DNA of 64,000 nt. It comes from Aegilops tauschii subsp. strangulata. Taxonomy: Eukaryota; Streptophyta; Magnoliopsida; Poales; Poaceae. Made by a program: the position numbers and the translations under genes. The stretch lies in the NCBI RefSeq assembly GCF_002575655.3, contig NC_053035.3, positions 93,025,322-93,089,321 of the forward strand, read 5' to 3'. Below the pieces are notes generated by a model, which saw only the letters and a list, made by a program, of their open reading frames with translations, made no database searches and was not told the origin of the DNA. Shown piece by piece: positions 34,401-46,396 of the stretch (position 1 is the first letter of the stretch; each line of letters begins with the position of its first letter).

Positions 34401-34842
34401 GGCCGTGATTGGATCGTCGTTTTCCAACCAAAACCGCTTGTAAAACTGACGCTTGTAAATTAAAGCAGATGGTCTCGGGCGAAGGCGCTTGGTTGGTCGA
34501 TTTCGACTAGTAAAATATTGGAAGTACTTCACACACGATAAAAACGCTGAACGACACTCGGACAATTGCTAATCCAGCCGTTAGCTGCTGTTTCGGCCTT
34601 GCCCATGGATGGCATGATACGCACGTCGTGCATGTATCGTCTGGTAATGTCATCCATATAGCAGTGCTCGTAAAATATACACTGGTCTCTCAAATTACAC
34701 GCGTAACCCGCCGGTTTTACTTACAGACCTCGGGCCCTCAGTTTCATTGCGCCTGTATTTTACGCGTTGTTTCCGATGATGAGTAAATTACACTTGTATG
34801 TTAATACAGGTTTGAAATAAACCAGAGCTCCCAAGCGCGGCC
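34401..34842. mobile_element. Tourist-like MITE (PIF/Harbinger), 442 bp
   Basis: Ends GGCCGTGATTGG and the inverse of GGCCGCGCTTGG, flanked by TTA on both sides (34398-34400 and 34843-34845), the target preference of PIF/Harbinger elements. It is longer than many Tourist MITEs and shows no coding sequence. From 34846 to 35470 no feature is recognisable. Confidence 0.75.
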
Positions 34843-35469
34843 TTACCGTTTCATGCCGTCTCAGTTTCTCGAAGGTGCTCATAGGTGTCCGATGATCCTG
34901 GCTTCCTGAATGAGCAGCGGGCGCTTTATCAGACCATCCGCAGGGCCCGCGAGGCCCTCTCTGTTGTCCTTCGAGTTGTTGCGCTCGCCGTGGCGCCGAG
35001 CATTGTTAACATCGTCAACAAACATGAGGATTCAGGAGATGACTTTATTTTGACTGGATGACACTAGGGACCCACTAGGGCCATAGCCGTACGTACGCAA
35101 GTGCCTCCTTATTATGTATAACTATATTTTTTTTGCTTTCTCCTGGTTTCCTGACATCACGGTCCCACACCATTGTCAACCTATGTAGTCAATATAAACG
35201 AGAGAATTGCACAAGGTGCGGCCGACAGCTGGGACCAAGCAGCTCGAGAAGTATTTGTGTTTTTGAGGCGTGAGCACTGCAGAGTTTTTCTTGGCGATGA
35301 TTTCATTGTTGTTCAGAGGAGAGCAGGGTATTAACTGGGCGGGCTGTGGCCCGTCTAGCCCAGGCCAGATATCCAGCCCAGATACTATTTTTTTCAAGAT
35401 GAAAATGGCTAGCCCAGCTATACGTCTTTTTGAGGAATACCCAGGCAAGGTCAACTTGTTATTCTCCGT

Positions 35470-38400
35470 CCCGCTGGGCTGCAAATCTTTCCTAGGAGGG
35501 ATGCATTAAGCTTAACAGGAAAATGGGCTTTAAAAATAATAAATGGGATGTAATTATAAAAACTGGGCAGTAACTATAAAAAATGCACCAAACACGAAAT
35601 TAGTTTATAAAATATTATTTATGGATTTTGAAAATCTTAAATTTTCATTGTTGCGCGCGCAATGTTTCGTTGGATTTTTACGTAATACAAATTTATATTT
35701 AATCTGACTAGAAATTTCGGGATAAAAATATTTCGGATCCCATCAAAATGTGGGAAATTTTATTGGATTATGTCTTCAACGGTTGGTTGAAATTATTAAT
35801 CGTTGTCCTAGCTAGAAAATGGGCTGTACTTTTAACAAACTGTAAATGGGCTGTTGTAAATTCCATTAGAATTCAAAAATGGGTTGTACATTCTTACAAA
35901 ACGCAAATGGGCTATAAGTTCTCTGACACACACTTGTGGGCCTACTAAGTGACGCGTCCCCTAAAAAAATAAGTTGACGCGTATGCAAGGCTTTGTCAAC
36001 TTATTATAGTCAACACACGGTTCTAGCAGCAGTGGCCGTTGGATGTCTATCCAACGGATGTCGTGCTTCTTCTTCAATCTCGGATATTCTTAGCTTCGGC
36101 CGCCCAAAAAATGATTCCTCCCCCTGACATCTGGGGCGCACCGTTTCGGAGGCTGACCTGTGGGCCTACTAAGTTGGAGCGTACCAAGGGCTTTGTCAAC
36201 TTAGTCAATATAAACGATTCTAGCTTCAGTGACCGTGCGATGTCCATCCAACGGCCGTAGTGCTTCTTCAACCTCTGGTCTTCTTGGTCCAGCCGCCCAA
36301 AGCAGTGCCGGTCGTGCCGCCTGCTCCTGCCTCCCGTGGCCGGCTGTGCTGCCGCGGAGGCCTCACCGCCCCCATACTACTCCCACCGCTGGCCAGGCCA
36401 TCCCTCCACTCACCCACACCCCCTGTTATTCTACGACGATGGCAGCCTCACATCGCAGCCGAACCAGTGAACCCTCGTACTCCTCTCCGCGCGGGCTTCC
36501 ACTGCTGCGTCTTCCCCGGCTTCGCGTCGTCCCCTTCCTAGGCCTCGCCGTCGTCCACCGCCCTGGTGCTCTCGGCGCGGCATGGTCAACGTGGCAACGA
36601 CCGACTTCCATCGGAAGAGTACTGTACGTGGAGAGGCTGACAGCTGGGTCCACGACGGCCGCAAGGAAGTGCCTCCTTATTACATGCAAAATAATTATTC
36701 CTCCACCTGATAGCAGGGACCCACCGGACGGGCCACCACTATTTTGCGAAAAAATCGTTTCCCCCTGACAGCTGGGACCCACCGGACGGGCCACCGTATT
36801 TCGTGAAAAAAATGTTCCCCCCGCTGTCAGCTCGGACCCACCGGAAGCGCCTCCTTATTACGCACAAAAAAATGAATACTCCCCTGGCTAGCTGGGACCC
36901 ACCTTGGTGGGAGGCTGACTTGTGGGCCTACTAAGTTGACGGGGACGAAGGGCTTTGTCAACTTAGTCAATATGAACGATTCTAGCTCCAGTGACCGTAC
37001 GATGTCCATCCAACGGCCGTAGTGCTTCTTCAACCTCTGGTCTTCTTGCTCCAGCCACCCAAAGCAGCGCTGGTTGTGCCGCATGCTCCTGCCTCCCGTG
37101 GCCGGCTGTGATGCCGCAGAGGCCTCACCGCCCCCTACTATTCCCACCGCTGGCCAGGCCCTGCGGCGACGGCAGCCTCACACCGCAGCCGAACCAGTGA
37201 ACCCTCGTACTCCTCTCTGCGCGGGCTTCCACTGTCGCGTCTTCCCCGGCTCTGCGTCATCCCCTTCCTAGGCCTCACCGTCGTCCACCGCCGTGGTGCT
37301 CTCGGCGCGGCGTGGTCAACGTGGTCAAGGAACGACTTCCATCGGAAGAGTATTGTACGTGGAGAGGCGGACAGCTGGGTCCACGGCCACAGCCCAGTTT
37401 TTTTGTGATTTGCCAAGTAAGTCGCTTTGTCAGGCCTGTTGGGCTGCAAATCTTTCAAGATGAGGAGAGCTTTCATTTGGCTGGCCGAGAAAATGGCCCA
37501 TCAGTAATGAGAAATGGGATGTACATTTTTAAAACACATCAAACCGGCAATTAGTTTCAAATATCTTTTTTTCCATTTCGAGATTTTAAATTACATTAAT
37601 TTTTATGCGTGGAGAATTTGTTGGATTTTATATTGATATACATTTATTTTTAAAATCAGTTTGAATGTGAGTCGAAATTTCAGGATTAAAAACAGTTCGG
37701 ACCGCACCGAAATATGCAAAATTTCATATAATTTTTTTAACCGTGGCCACAATATGGGCTGTAATGCTAAAAAAAGAATATGGGCTCCAAAAAAACCTTA
37801 ATAATTAGCAAATGGGCTGTAGATTATTAGAAATAATGGCAGATGGGCTGTATGCTATTTTCCACAGATTTGAGGCTTTCCTAAAAAAAAGGTTGACGCA
37901 CAAGCAGTGACTGTTGGATGGCCATCCAACGGCCGTCGTGCTTCTTCAATCTCTGCTCTTCCTGCTCCAGCCGCTCAAGCAAGCGCCGGCGGGACTGCCT
38001 GCTCCCTCCTCCCCGCGGCCGGCTCTGCTGCCGCGCAGGCCTCACCGCCCCACCATACTCCCATCGCTGGCCTAGCCATCCCTCTACTCACCCACACCTG
38101 TTGTTATTCTCCGGCGACGGCAGACGAACCAGTAAACCCTCGTACAGTCGTACTCCCCTCCGCGTGGGAAACAACTGCCGAGTCTTCCCTGCCTCCTTGT
38201 TGTTCCCTTCCTAGGCCTCGCCGTCGTCCACCGCCCTGGTGCTCTCGGCGCGGCCTGGTCAACATGGTCAACGACCGACATGCATCTAAAGTGGACTGTA
38301 CGTGGAGAGGCCGACAGCTGGGTCCACGGCCGCACGCAAGGAAATGCCTCCTTATTACGCGCAAAATAATGATTCCTCCACCTGACATCAGGGACCCACC

Positions 38401-39290
38401 AAAAGGGCCTCTGTATTTCACGAAAAAAACGTTACCGCCGCTGACAGCTCGGACCCACCAGCTATATCTTCGCACGCAAGGAAGTGCCTCTTTATTACGC
38501 ACAAAAAAATGAATACTCCCCCTGTTAGCTGGGACCCAGTATAGTGGCAAGCTGACTTGTGGGCCTACTAAGTTGACGGGGACGGAGGGCTTTGTCAACT
38601 TAGTCAATATGCACGATTCTAGCTCCAGTGACCGTACGATGTCCATCCAACGGCCGTAGTGCTTCTTCAACCTCTGGTCTTCTTGCTCCAGCCGCCCAAA
38701 CCAGCGCCAGTCGTGCCTCGTGCTCCTGCCTCCCGTGGCCGGCTGCGATGCGGCGGAGGCCTCACCGCCCCTACTACTCCCACCGCTGGCCAGGCCATCC
38801 CTCTACTCACCCACACCCCCTGTTATTCTGCGGCGACGGCAGCCTCACACCGCAGCGAACCAGTGAACCCTTGTACTCCTCTCCGCGCGGGCTTCCACTG
38901 CCGCGTCTTCCCCGGCTCCGCGTCATCCCCTTCCTAGGCCTCGCCGTCGTCCACCGCCCTGGTGCTCTCGGTGCGGCGTGGTCAAGGAACGGCTTCCATC
39001 GGACGTGGACTGTACATGGAGAGGCTGACAGCTGGGTCCACAGCTGCAGCAAGGAAGTGCCCCCTTATTACGCGCAAAATAATTATTCCTCCACCTGACA
39101 GCGGGGACCCACCGGACGGGCCACCGTATTTCATGAAAAAAACGTTTCCCCCTGACTGCGGGGACCCACCAGCTACATCTTCGCACACAAGGAAGTGCGT
39201 CCGGGCAAAAAAATGATTTGCCCCCTGACTGCTGGGACCCACCAGCTACATCTTCGCAGGCAAGGAAGTGTCTGACAGTCGGGACCCACC
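35470..39290. repeat. ~2-kb tandem duplication with four ~0.5-kb GC-rich subunits
   Basis: Blocks beginning GGGCTGCAAATCTTTC occur at ~35476 and ~37440, each followed by AT-rich sequence with ATGGGCTGTA motifs. Four GC-rich subunits (~36158-36660, 36922-37380, 37900-38335, 38559-39055) start with GTGGGCCTACTAAG or CCATCCAACGG and contain CTTCTTCAA(C/T)CTCTG and CCGTCGTCCACCGCC. Between subunits, short CTGACAGCTGGGACCCACC units repeat (36700-36910, 38370-38540, 39090-39290). A plus-strand frame starting MTVRCPSNGRSASS (37907 copy: MTVGWPSNGR) begins each subunit, but its length varies (179, 69, 201 and 156 codons) and the minus strand is equally open, so I do not call it a gene. Confidence 0.85.
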
Positions 39291-39599
39291 TGGTCGAAGC
39301 GTACGTAGCATTGTCATTCTGGTCGCGAACGTGTACGTACATATTGGTCGATGTAGAGGCGCGCACGTGTCATAGTAGAGGCGCGCCCGTAGCATGTACA
39401 CGTACGTACAGCGGCCAGTGTGCAAGAAAGAAAATACGGCCACGTACGTACATACGGGCAGGGTCTCGAACGCCTACTCGCGCATACGTACGGACAGGGC
39501 TCGTGTACATGGCTGGGTCGGAATGGAGAAACAGCGTTGTCGTCGTGTTCATGGGGAGCCAACCGGCTGGGTCAGAACGGAATGCGTCGTCGTGTTCAT

Positions 39600-39895
39600 C
39601 GGGAGGGCTTGGATGGAACAGCCGATGGAAACGAGGCCTGGCGTACCGCAGAACGGAGGAAACGGCCTTGTGTTCGACCGGCCACGTTTGAAATGGGATC
39701 CTGTTCATCGGGAGGGGTCTGGCGTACCGCAAAACGGAGGAAACGGACCTCCTACGGTCGAAACGGGGGTCCTGTTGATCGGGAGGGGTGTGGCGTACCG
39801 CAAAACGGAGGAAACAGACTTGTGTTGGAGCACTACGGTCGAAACGGGGGTCCTGTTCATCGGGAGGGGTGTGGCGTACCGCAAAACGGGACACC
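39600..39895. repeat. ~70-bp minisatellite, four to five units
   Basis: Units contain GGCGTACCGCAAAACGGAGG, AAACGG, CGGTCGAAACGGGGG and CCTGTTCATCGGGAGGGG. Because the repeats keep several frames open, apparent proteins of up to 315 residues run through here on the plus strand; they are products of the repeat and have no recognisable domain. Confidence 0.85.
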
Positions 39896-39899
39896 ACGG

Positions 39900-40330
39900 G
39901 ATACTGTTCATCTCCACCGTTGACCCCCTCCAGCCTCCACGGGCTACTGTTCATCCACCGTCAACCTCCTCCAGCCTCCACCTGCGACTGTTCATCCACG
40001 GGCTCCTGTTCATCCATCCTCCACCACGCGCTACTCCACCGGCTACTGTTCAACCATCCCTCTCCACGGGCTCCTGTTCAACCACCCCTCCACGGGCTAC
40101 TGTTCATCTAGCCCTCCACTGTCTACTGTTCATTCTGCCCTCCATGGGGTGGTCCTGTTCATCCTGCCCTCCACGGGGTCCTGTTCATCCAGCCCCAACC
40201 GGCTCGATCGATCGGGGTCCTGTTCATCCAGAGGCAACACCACGGGGTCCTGTTCATCCACCCCCACCCGGAACTGTTCATCCAAACCCCCCAGCAACGC
40301 TCACTGTTCATCCAGAGGCTGCATCGATCG
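39900..40330. repeat. CTGTTCATCCA short-repeat array, right subterminal region of the CACTA
   Basis: About fifteen copies of (G/A)CTGTTCATCCA, usually followed by CCC(T)CCA and preceded by GGGCTC/GGGGTC/GGGCTA, at irregular 20-45 bp steps. The position, within 1 kb of the terminus, suits a protein-binding subterminal array. Confidence 0.85.
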
Positions 40331-40490
40331 GCTTCAGTTAGCAGCAGTAGCAAAGGAATCGCTCGATCGGGTTCAGTTAACAGCCATCAATCGATCGCTC
40401 GGGTTCAGTAACGCGTAGCCTGCAGTGCAATCACTCGGGTTCAGTTAGAGCCCAACGCCTCGCTCGGGTTCAGTTAGAGCCCAACGCCTC
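40325..40490. repeat. TCGGGTTCAGTTA repeat array
   Basis: Five to six copies of (A)TCGGGTTCAGTTA at ~25-50 bp, the last two within an exact ~32-bp tandem duplication ending GAGCCCAACGCCTCGC. It follows the CTGTTCATC array without a gap. Confidence 0.85.
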
Positions 40491-40669
40491 GCACCCACGC
40501 GCGTGCGTGTACGAGAGAAACGCGCATCGCTCGGCCCCGACCACCCACCGTAACCGGGAACACCCCGATATTTTCCTCGCCCTCGCTTCTACCACGGTTT
40601 TTTCCGTCATGGACGGCCAAAAGAATGTCATGCAGCTGCGTCTCCGGCCCGCCTAGGACGAAAGGCCCA

Positions 40670-40826
40670 TTTTCTGTCATGATTTTTTGTCATAGAAGTA
40701 GGACCCCGCCACATCTATGATGATACCGGGTTTTGTCACAATTATCGTCATAGAAGTGTCATAAGTATGACATAAAAAATTTCGTTCGGCCCAAAATGTC
40801 ACAGATGTGTCTTTTTTTTTGTAGTG
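40670..40826. repeat. right terminal and subterminal repeats of the CACTA
   Basis: GTCATAGAAGTAGGAC, CGTCATAGAAGTGTCATAA and GTCACAGATGTGTC occur before a T-run and GTAGTG. These match the motif type of the left end (15212-15440) in inverse arrangement, which supports the two ends belonging to one element. Confidence 0.85.
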
Positions 40827-43800
40827 ATCTCTTGAGCTGAAATAGAAAACACCTATGAGGAGCGATGGAAAGCAGCAAATGACGAAGGTTCAGATTGGTA
40901 GGCAACAATTCACGCTTAGATAAGATGGTGAAGGGCCAGGTGTCAACATAGCGAGGAGTTGATTGCCTTCATACCAAACGGGGCACCTTCGAGAAGGTGA
41001 CTCTTAGAATATTCCCTTAAGTGGCAAAAGGAATTACATTTGATACGGAGATCATTGAAACTCTCTATACCAGCCTAAGGCAAATCACAATCGATCGTTT
41101 GAAGGAGTATGAGAGAATGACATACTCGGACTAGGATGGATGATGCGGACTACCTTGTTGAAGACAACACAATGAGTGATTTTTGCTTATCATCGGAAAT
41201 GGATGGGACCCATGGTAGGACCACTTCTGAAGATGATCCTGGACAGCAATTACTGAGAGGGGCAGCCCATGGAAAGTTGGCACAATGGCGGTGCAAGCTA
41301 GGAACGAAATGCAAATGTTGGGAATGTTCCAACCATCAATATCTGCCTGAGATTCAGATCTGGTTGGTAATAGGATATTTCAGACAACATGTCTGAAAAG
41401 GAAAAGGTTGCAACACAAATCGATGAGATGATGTTGCGAGATTCTCGGAAGATGGACTGTGGTAGTAAGCTCCAAAACATGAGCGGGTTCTGTACACACA
41501 TATGAACACGCTATCCCAGACAAGCATGACCACGTAGTAGTCTTATAATAAAATACTACCGAGTTCAGGTTGGGAACCATCATTGAAGATAACGAAGTCA
41601 TGTGCATGAACTAGTATTAGCACAAAAAACTCCTTTTCCTTGAACAAATCAATCAGTGGCTTGGTGTGCTAGGGAATACATATGGAATGAAGGTTGCAAG
41701 TCTCCAAACCATAGAATACTTTGCACGTATGCATGACTGATTTGGGATGATTCCAGAGGAAACAAAACAAACCTTTCTCAAATTCATGGCGGCAACTTGC
41801 ATCAAATGCACATGAGTTAGAGGAAGTCACTTCTTTCATCCAAACATATACCTCATGAACGGAACACGAAGGCATTGTTCACAAAGTTTCCAACACTAGC
41901 TTAATGTCCAACAAAGTCATGGAGAAGATAGGGATGTTGTCGATGGGCTCAACAACAATTCATCCAGGTTTCATATAAATAGAATTCCACAATTATGTGA
42001 ACAAGGTGATAGCATTGGTCAGACCAAAAAATGTAATGGTGTATGCTCGAGGGGTCAACCACGAGCAAGACAACATTACGAACATCGTTGGTTCTGATTT
42101 GATTTGAGGATAGCCCATGCGCAAATCAAAGATTGGATAAGACAATAGCGCCGACAATTGATCACGAGGATCAATCGTTGAAGATGTCATCTTTCTTCAA
42201 CAAACACACAAACACAAGGATATCCCTTTGGAAATGAACTAAGCGGGACAAGCTTTCATCTTCCAACTCTCCAAGTTGTTATTTAGCTTGACCAACTAGC
42301 TCAGGGTATCCCAAACGGATTCTTGGAGAGGGGTGGTTTAGGGAAAAACCAACTTGATCACGAGCTCAACATAACAGTCAGGGGACAACCTGATGATACT
42401 TCTGAGAAGAAATTCGGAAAATCATGAACCACCGATATGTTACTAAGCTTGAGAACAATGTTGCTTTTCAGGCAAGATGATGTGATCACATGAGCAAGGA
42501 TTGACACCATCCTAACTCTTGATCGAAGAGTGCACCAGGGAAAATGGACTAGGTAACATGATCAATCTTAGAATGATAATTCAATAACCAACACGCTAAG
42601 AATGAAATTATTGTCCATTAGCTACCAAGCAATGGGGTTGCTAGGAGTATTGATTTCACACATCACGGTTCACTTGTTGGCATTCTGGTTACAATAACAC
42701 GGGGACCGAGGAATGAATAGTTATGGCGAGAAGTATCACTACATCAAGAATTCATAAGAGGTGGTGCAATTCCTATGACAATCCTGACATAAAGAAGGCA
42801 ATACTCCAGGGTAGAACAGAACAAAAGTTGGATTGGCATTTGTTCTGCAGAATACAACTACTTTGACCCAATCCCAGAGATGGACGAGATACTGGAGTTT
42901 GTTTCTCCCAGTCATTCCGGAATAGAATGGCTTGACGGACCACAAGAATAATAGGCATCGATAAATGAATGCACGCATACTCTTGACTATCAATTGATAG
43001 ACGAAGGTCAGAAAACAACTAAAGAGGGACAACTCAAAGGAACATACGATTTTCTGAGTTGTGGGTGCATAGATTAGCATGTCGAACGTGTTCAACATAT
43101 TTCTTCCGGATAACTCATGCAGAAAGGTAGAACTGGCAGAGTCACGACATAGAATCGAGAACTCATCAAGAGCACTCTGGTTGTGATCTTTCGGTTCAAC
43201 GAGGAACTTTTGCCATAAGTAGTTCATGGTATTTGGAAGAGGAAAATACCACGGACCTCGAGGACTATCGCAAAGGTTACTAATATCCTAAAGGAACTAG
43301 CAACATTATCAACATGAAGTAAGTAGAGTGAATCTTGGGTTCAGGAACCCGGAGATGGAATACCTACTAGCTAATAACATCACAAGATGCTTTCGAGAAT
43401 GATGGCCAGAATCATCACACTGGGAATATAAAGCATTGCTAGATTACTGGGTGGTTCTCTAAGAAGCCTAGGGTCATAATAATGGCTTCAGCATATACGC
43501 CGTGGCAACGGAGTACCTCAACTCGACGATTAGTATGGTTAATAAGGCCCAAAGGAACATCGAGAGTGGAAAGAAGGGATTTGCAAATGCATCAGACTAT
43601 TTAGAAACCTGGGATGACTTGGACAGCATAACGACTGTAAATGCTCAAAAAGATTTGGGACATCCTGCAAAAAAGTGGCATGACCACTCAACATCACAAT
43701 ATCAAGGTTCTGAGGCCAGCTCTGAACATACGAAAGTAGTAGAAACTGAACTGAGATTTGAATCCATCAATCCTATAAGTCTATGGATTAGTAACACGTG

Positions 43801-44010
43801 ATCCTGATAGAAAGGATAGAAAGCCTAGTTCCTTAACCCCGTAGGAAAGATAAGATGACTCGGATCAGAAGGGCATAAGGTAAAGGAGTAAAAAGAGCCT
43901 TACGTTCCCTTCCACAATCAATTCCCTTACATAACTAAAGAATTTCTAGACTCAACTTCGACCAGTTTGGCTTGGTAATCCTACAGGTAGTCAGGCTCTA
44001 ATACCAAAGC
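40827..44010 (-). pseudogene. degraded internal region (pol remnant) of the long-LTR Ty3 element
   Basis: The region continues 15211 after removal of the CACTA. It lies directly behind the primer binding site, so it should hold gag-pol, but all frames are broken. The clearest trace is on the minus strand at 42190-41993: SYPIFDLRMGYPQIK and FFGLTNAITLF match the first catalytic Asp block and the FGLTNAP block of Ty3 reverse transcriptase, here with the polymerase fold destroyed by missing segments. Fragments upstream (43227-42739) are of the right size for gag or protease but I cannot recognise them. At 3.2 kb it is shorter than a full gag-pol. Confidence 0.65.
43994..44007 (-). other. primer binding site (tRNA-Met type)
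   Basis: On the minus strand, TTGGTATTAGAGCC starts three bases after the LTR end (44011). It matches the usual plant initiator-tRNA-Met primer site TGGTATCAGAGCC with one change, and it fixes the orientation of the element. Confidence 0.85.
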
Positions 44011-45696
44011 TATCAGGACCCTGATCCTAAGTCACACCAATCTAGCATGTAACACATCATATCACTTTGCGGCCTCACGCACGGTATTCCCACGGGTGTC
44101 ACCTTACCTGGCCCGGGACCATTTGCGCCTTTTGGCTCACGTATATGATAGTGTCGCTAGCATCCATATGACAGAGAACCCGGGCCGACATGACTAGTCG
44201 TGAATCCAAAGTGGCACTAACTTACAGGGACAGGCATACATGACCCAGCAACGAACGTGTCGGTCATCAGCGTATGAACCCAAGACGTAGCAAGCTACAA
44301 GGACTTAAAGGAACAACGCGTGACATTTCCCCGAAGGGACAGACACAAGAACGAAGAAGGACACATGCCGGCCAGCCTAAGTGTTCCGGAGCAGTAGCAA
44401 GCTAACATGGCTCAGTGGAAGCACTAGGAGACATTTCCCCATAAGAGAGGCTACCAAGAATAAACAACTAGATTGTCGGATCCCACACATACCAAGCATT
44501 TCAAAATCATACACACAATATGCTCGATATGTGCAAATACAACATGGAATTACAACAAAACTCTACGACTCAAAGTATTTATTCATAAGACTCCGAAGAG
44601 CCAGATATTATAAACATGGGTCTGATGACCCAACATTCAAGTCATACAAGCAACAAGCACAGGCGGAAGCATAAACATGTCTGAGTACAGACATCTGAAA
44701 AGAGAGAAGGCTAGTAAGCCTATCTATCTACAAGACCCTCCAAAGGTTACAAGATCGTAGCTGAGGTAACAAGCTAAACGTCGAAGTCCACGAGGAACTA
44801 CTAGTGAGACTGAAGTCTCTCTGCAAAACATAAAATAAGCAAACATGAGTACAAATGTACCCAACAAGACTTACATCAGAACTAGCTACATATGCATCAG
44901 TATCAACAAAGGGGTGGTGGAGTTTAACTGCAGCAAGCCAGCTTTGACTCAGTGGCTATCCTGAACTACGTCTACAAGTAACTCTTTTGGGGTGGCGCAC
45001 ACGAGACCACATATTCACCAAATCAATACACCACTATGGATCCGCTCTCGTCTCCCTACGAGAACGCCATCCATTGCACTCACGCTTATCTTGCGCATTT
45101 TAGAGTATCCACTTTCACTTGTCTATGAACTGTATAGGCAACCAAGTAGTCCTTTACCGCGGACGCGGCTATTCGAATAGATGATGTTAACCCTGCATGG
45201 GTGTACTTCTTCACACACGCTCTCGCCACTTACTGCCATGTACACGTCATGTATCTCGGCAACCTTCAAGCGGAAGCCTGGCGAGGGTGTCGGCCACGAC
45301 CTGACTAACCACACAATTCCCTAGTCGAGGTTTATCAGCTATTCAGGTTCCATCCGCAGGGAGTCCGGCCAAGGTTTCCACTACGGCCCCGAACGATGTG
45401 TGCAGGGTTCCCGGGTCACCAAACGGGCGACTCGGTACACCGGGCCACATGCCTACCACATCACAGCCCACCCCTCGGGTCAGTGCTGCGCACGGCCTCC
45501 AGCATACTACAAACACCAGAAACTACTTGCAACTCCTGGACAGAGGACAGGGGCGGTTAATAAGTCAAGAGAGTCAATTAAGGATCCCAATGTGTGGTAG
45601 TAGCTGATCTTAAATCACATATACAGATCTCAGTTCCTAAGGACGGTTCCAATGAAACAACCCACCATGTACTCCTACATGGCCTCTCATCGATAC
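44011..45696 (-). repeat. 5' LTR of the long-LTR element, downstream part (1686 bp)
   Basis: On the minus strand this is the LTR segment that ends in CCTGATA at 44011, next to the primer binding site. It is cut at 45696 by the nested LTR element and resumes at 57102. GATAC at 45692-45696 is one copy of that element's target duplication. No coding frame is convincing. Confidence 0.85.
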
Positions 45697-46377
45697 TGTC
45701 GGGGATATACCCCGTGGTATGACCCAGCTAGGACTTGGTGACCCGGCAGATTATAAGCCAGATTGTAAGCCAGCGGACAGATTATAAGCCAGATTGTAAG
45801 CCGGCAGATTGTAAGCCGACAGACAATGACAAGCCAGATGGTGAGCCGGCGGCCAGATTATAAGTCAGATTGTAAGCCAGATGGTCAGCCGGCAGATAGT
45901 GGTAAGCCGGCAGATAGTCATAACCCGGTAGACAGAGTCACCTGGGGTTAATAAGCCCGAGACGTTAAGAAGCCCAAGACATTAAGAAGCCCATGGAGAG
46001 AAGCCCGAGATGAGAAGTCAGAATAGTTTAAGTCTTAATCCGACTAGGACTCTACATGTAACCCGCCCAACTTATATAAGGAGGGGCAGGGCACCCCAAG
46101 AGAGGGGTGAAGAATCTTAAGGCTAGACACAACTAGAGGAGAGCCGGTTTATGCGGCGACTCCCTCATGAGCATAATGAGACCTTGCCACAAACAACATG
46201 TAGGGCTATTACCGGATGATGTTTCCCGGGGCCTAAAGCTGTCTAAATCCTTGTCTTGTTTGTTGATCCGCCTCACGTATCTCATCCCGATCAACCCCTC
46301 TCCAGCTACCACATAGATGCGTTGGCATCGCGACTAAGTCCTCACACTAGGACATCTGCCATGACAATTCCACGACA
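45697..46377 (+). repeat. 5' LTR of the non-autonomous element (681 bp)
   Basis: Starts TGTCGGGGATATACCCC and ends CACGACA. From ~45745 to 45940 it is a minisatellite of CAGATTATAAGCCAGATTG and GTAAGCCGGC units. The TATA box is TATATAA at 46074-46080, followed by GGAGGGGCAGGGCACCCCAA. Confidence 0.93.
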
Positions 46378-46396
46378 GTTGGCGCCCACCGTGGGG
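46378..46396 (+). other. primer binding site
   Basis: GTTGGCGCCCACCGTGGGG follows the LTR directly. TGGCGCC...-type primer sites are common in Tat-group and related grass LTR elements. I do not assign the tRNA. Confidence 0.7.

Larger units (their letters stand above)
15212..40826. mobile_element. CACTA (En/Spm) DNA transposon, 25.6 kb
   Basis: Left end CACTACAAAAAAATACAC, right end the inverse (GTAGTG at 40821-40826), flanked by the 3-bp duplication ATC (15209-15211 and 40827-40829). Subterminal regions on both sides carry repeated GTCATAGAAGTG/TCACAGAAGTG motifs, as expected for TnpA-type binding sites. A TnpA-like gene lies on the minus strand at 16.8-21.6 kb. No TnpD transposase is visible, so it should depend on another copy. 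The size is well above a compact En/Spm element; the extra length is a tandem gene-like module (24-34 kb), a ~2-kb duplication (35.5-39.3 kb), arrays near the right end and MITEs. Between 15440 and 16260 I see GGCCCGTTA-rich subterminal repeats, and 16477-16798 holds nothing recognisable. Confidence 0.95.

Noticed and set aside
39394..40341. Long plus-strand frame of 315 codons across the right part of the CACTA
   Set aside because: It runs through minisatellite and CTGTTCATC arrays, other frames are equally open, and no domain is visible.
15212..40826. CRISPR-like array in the regularly spaced repeats
   Set aside because: The repeats are transposon subterminal or minisatellite sequences in a plant genome; spacers are not unique and no cas genes exist.
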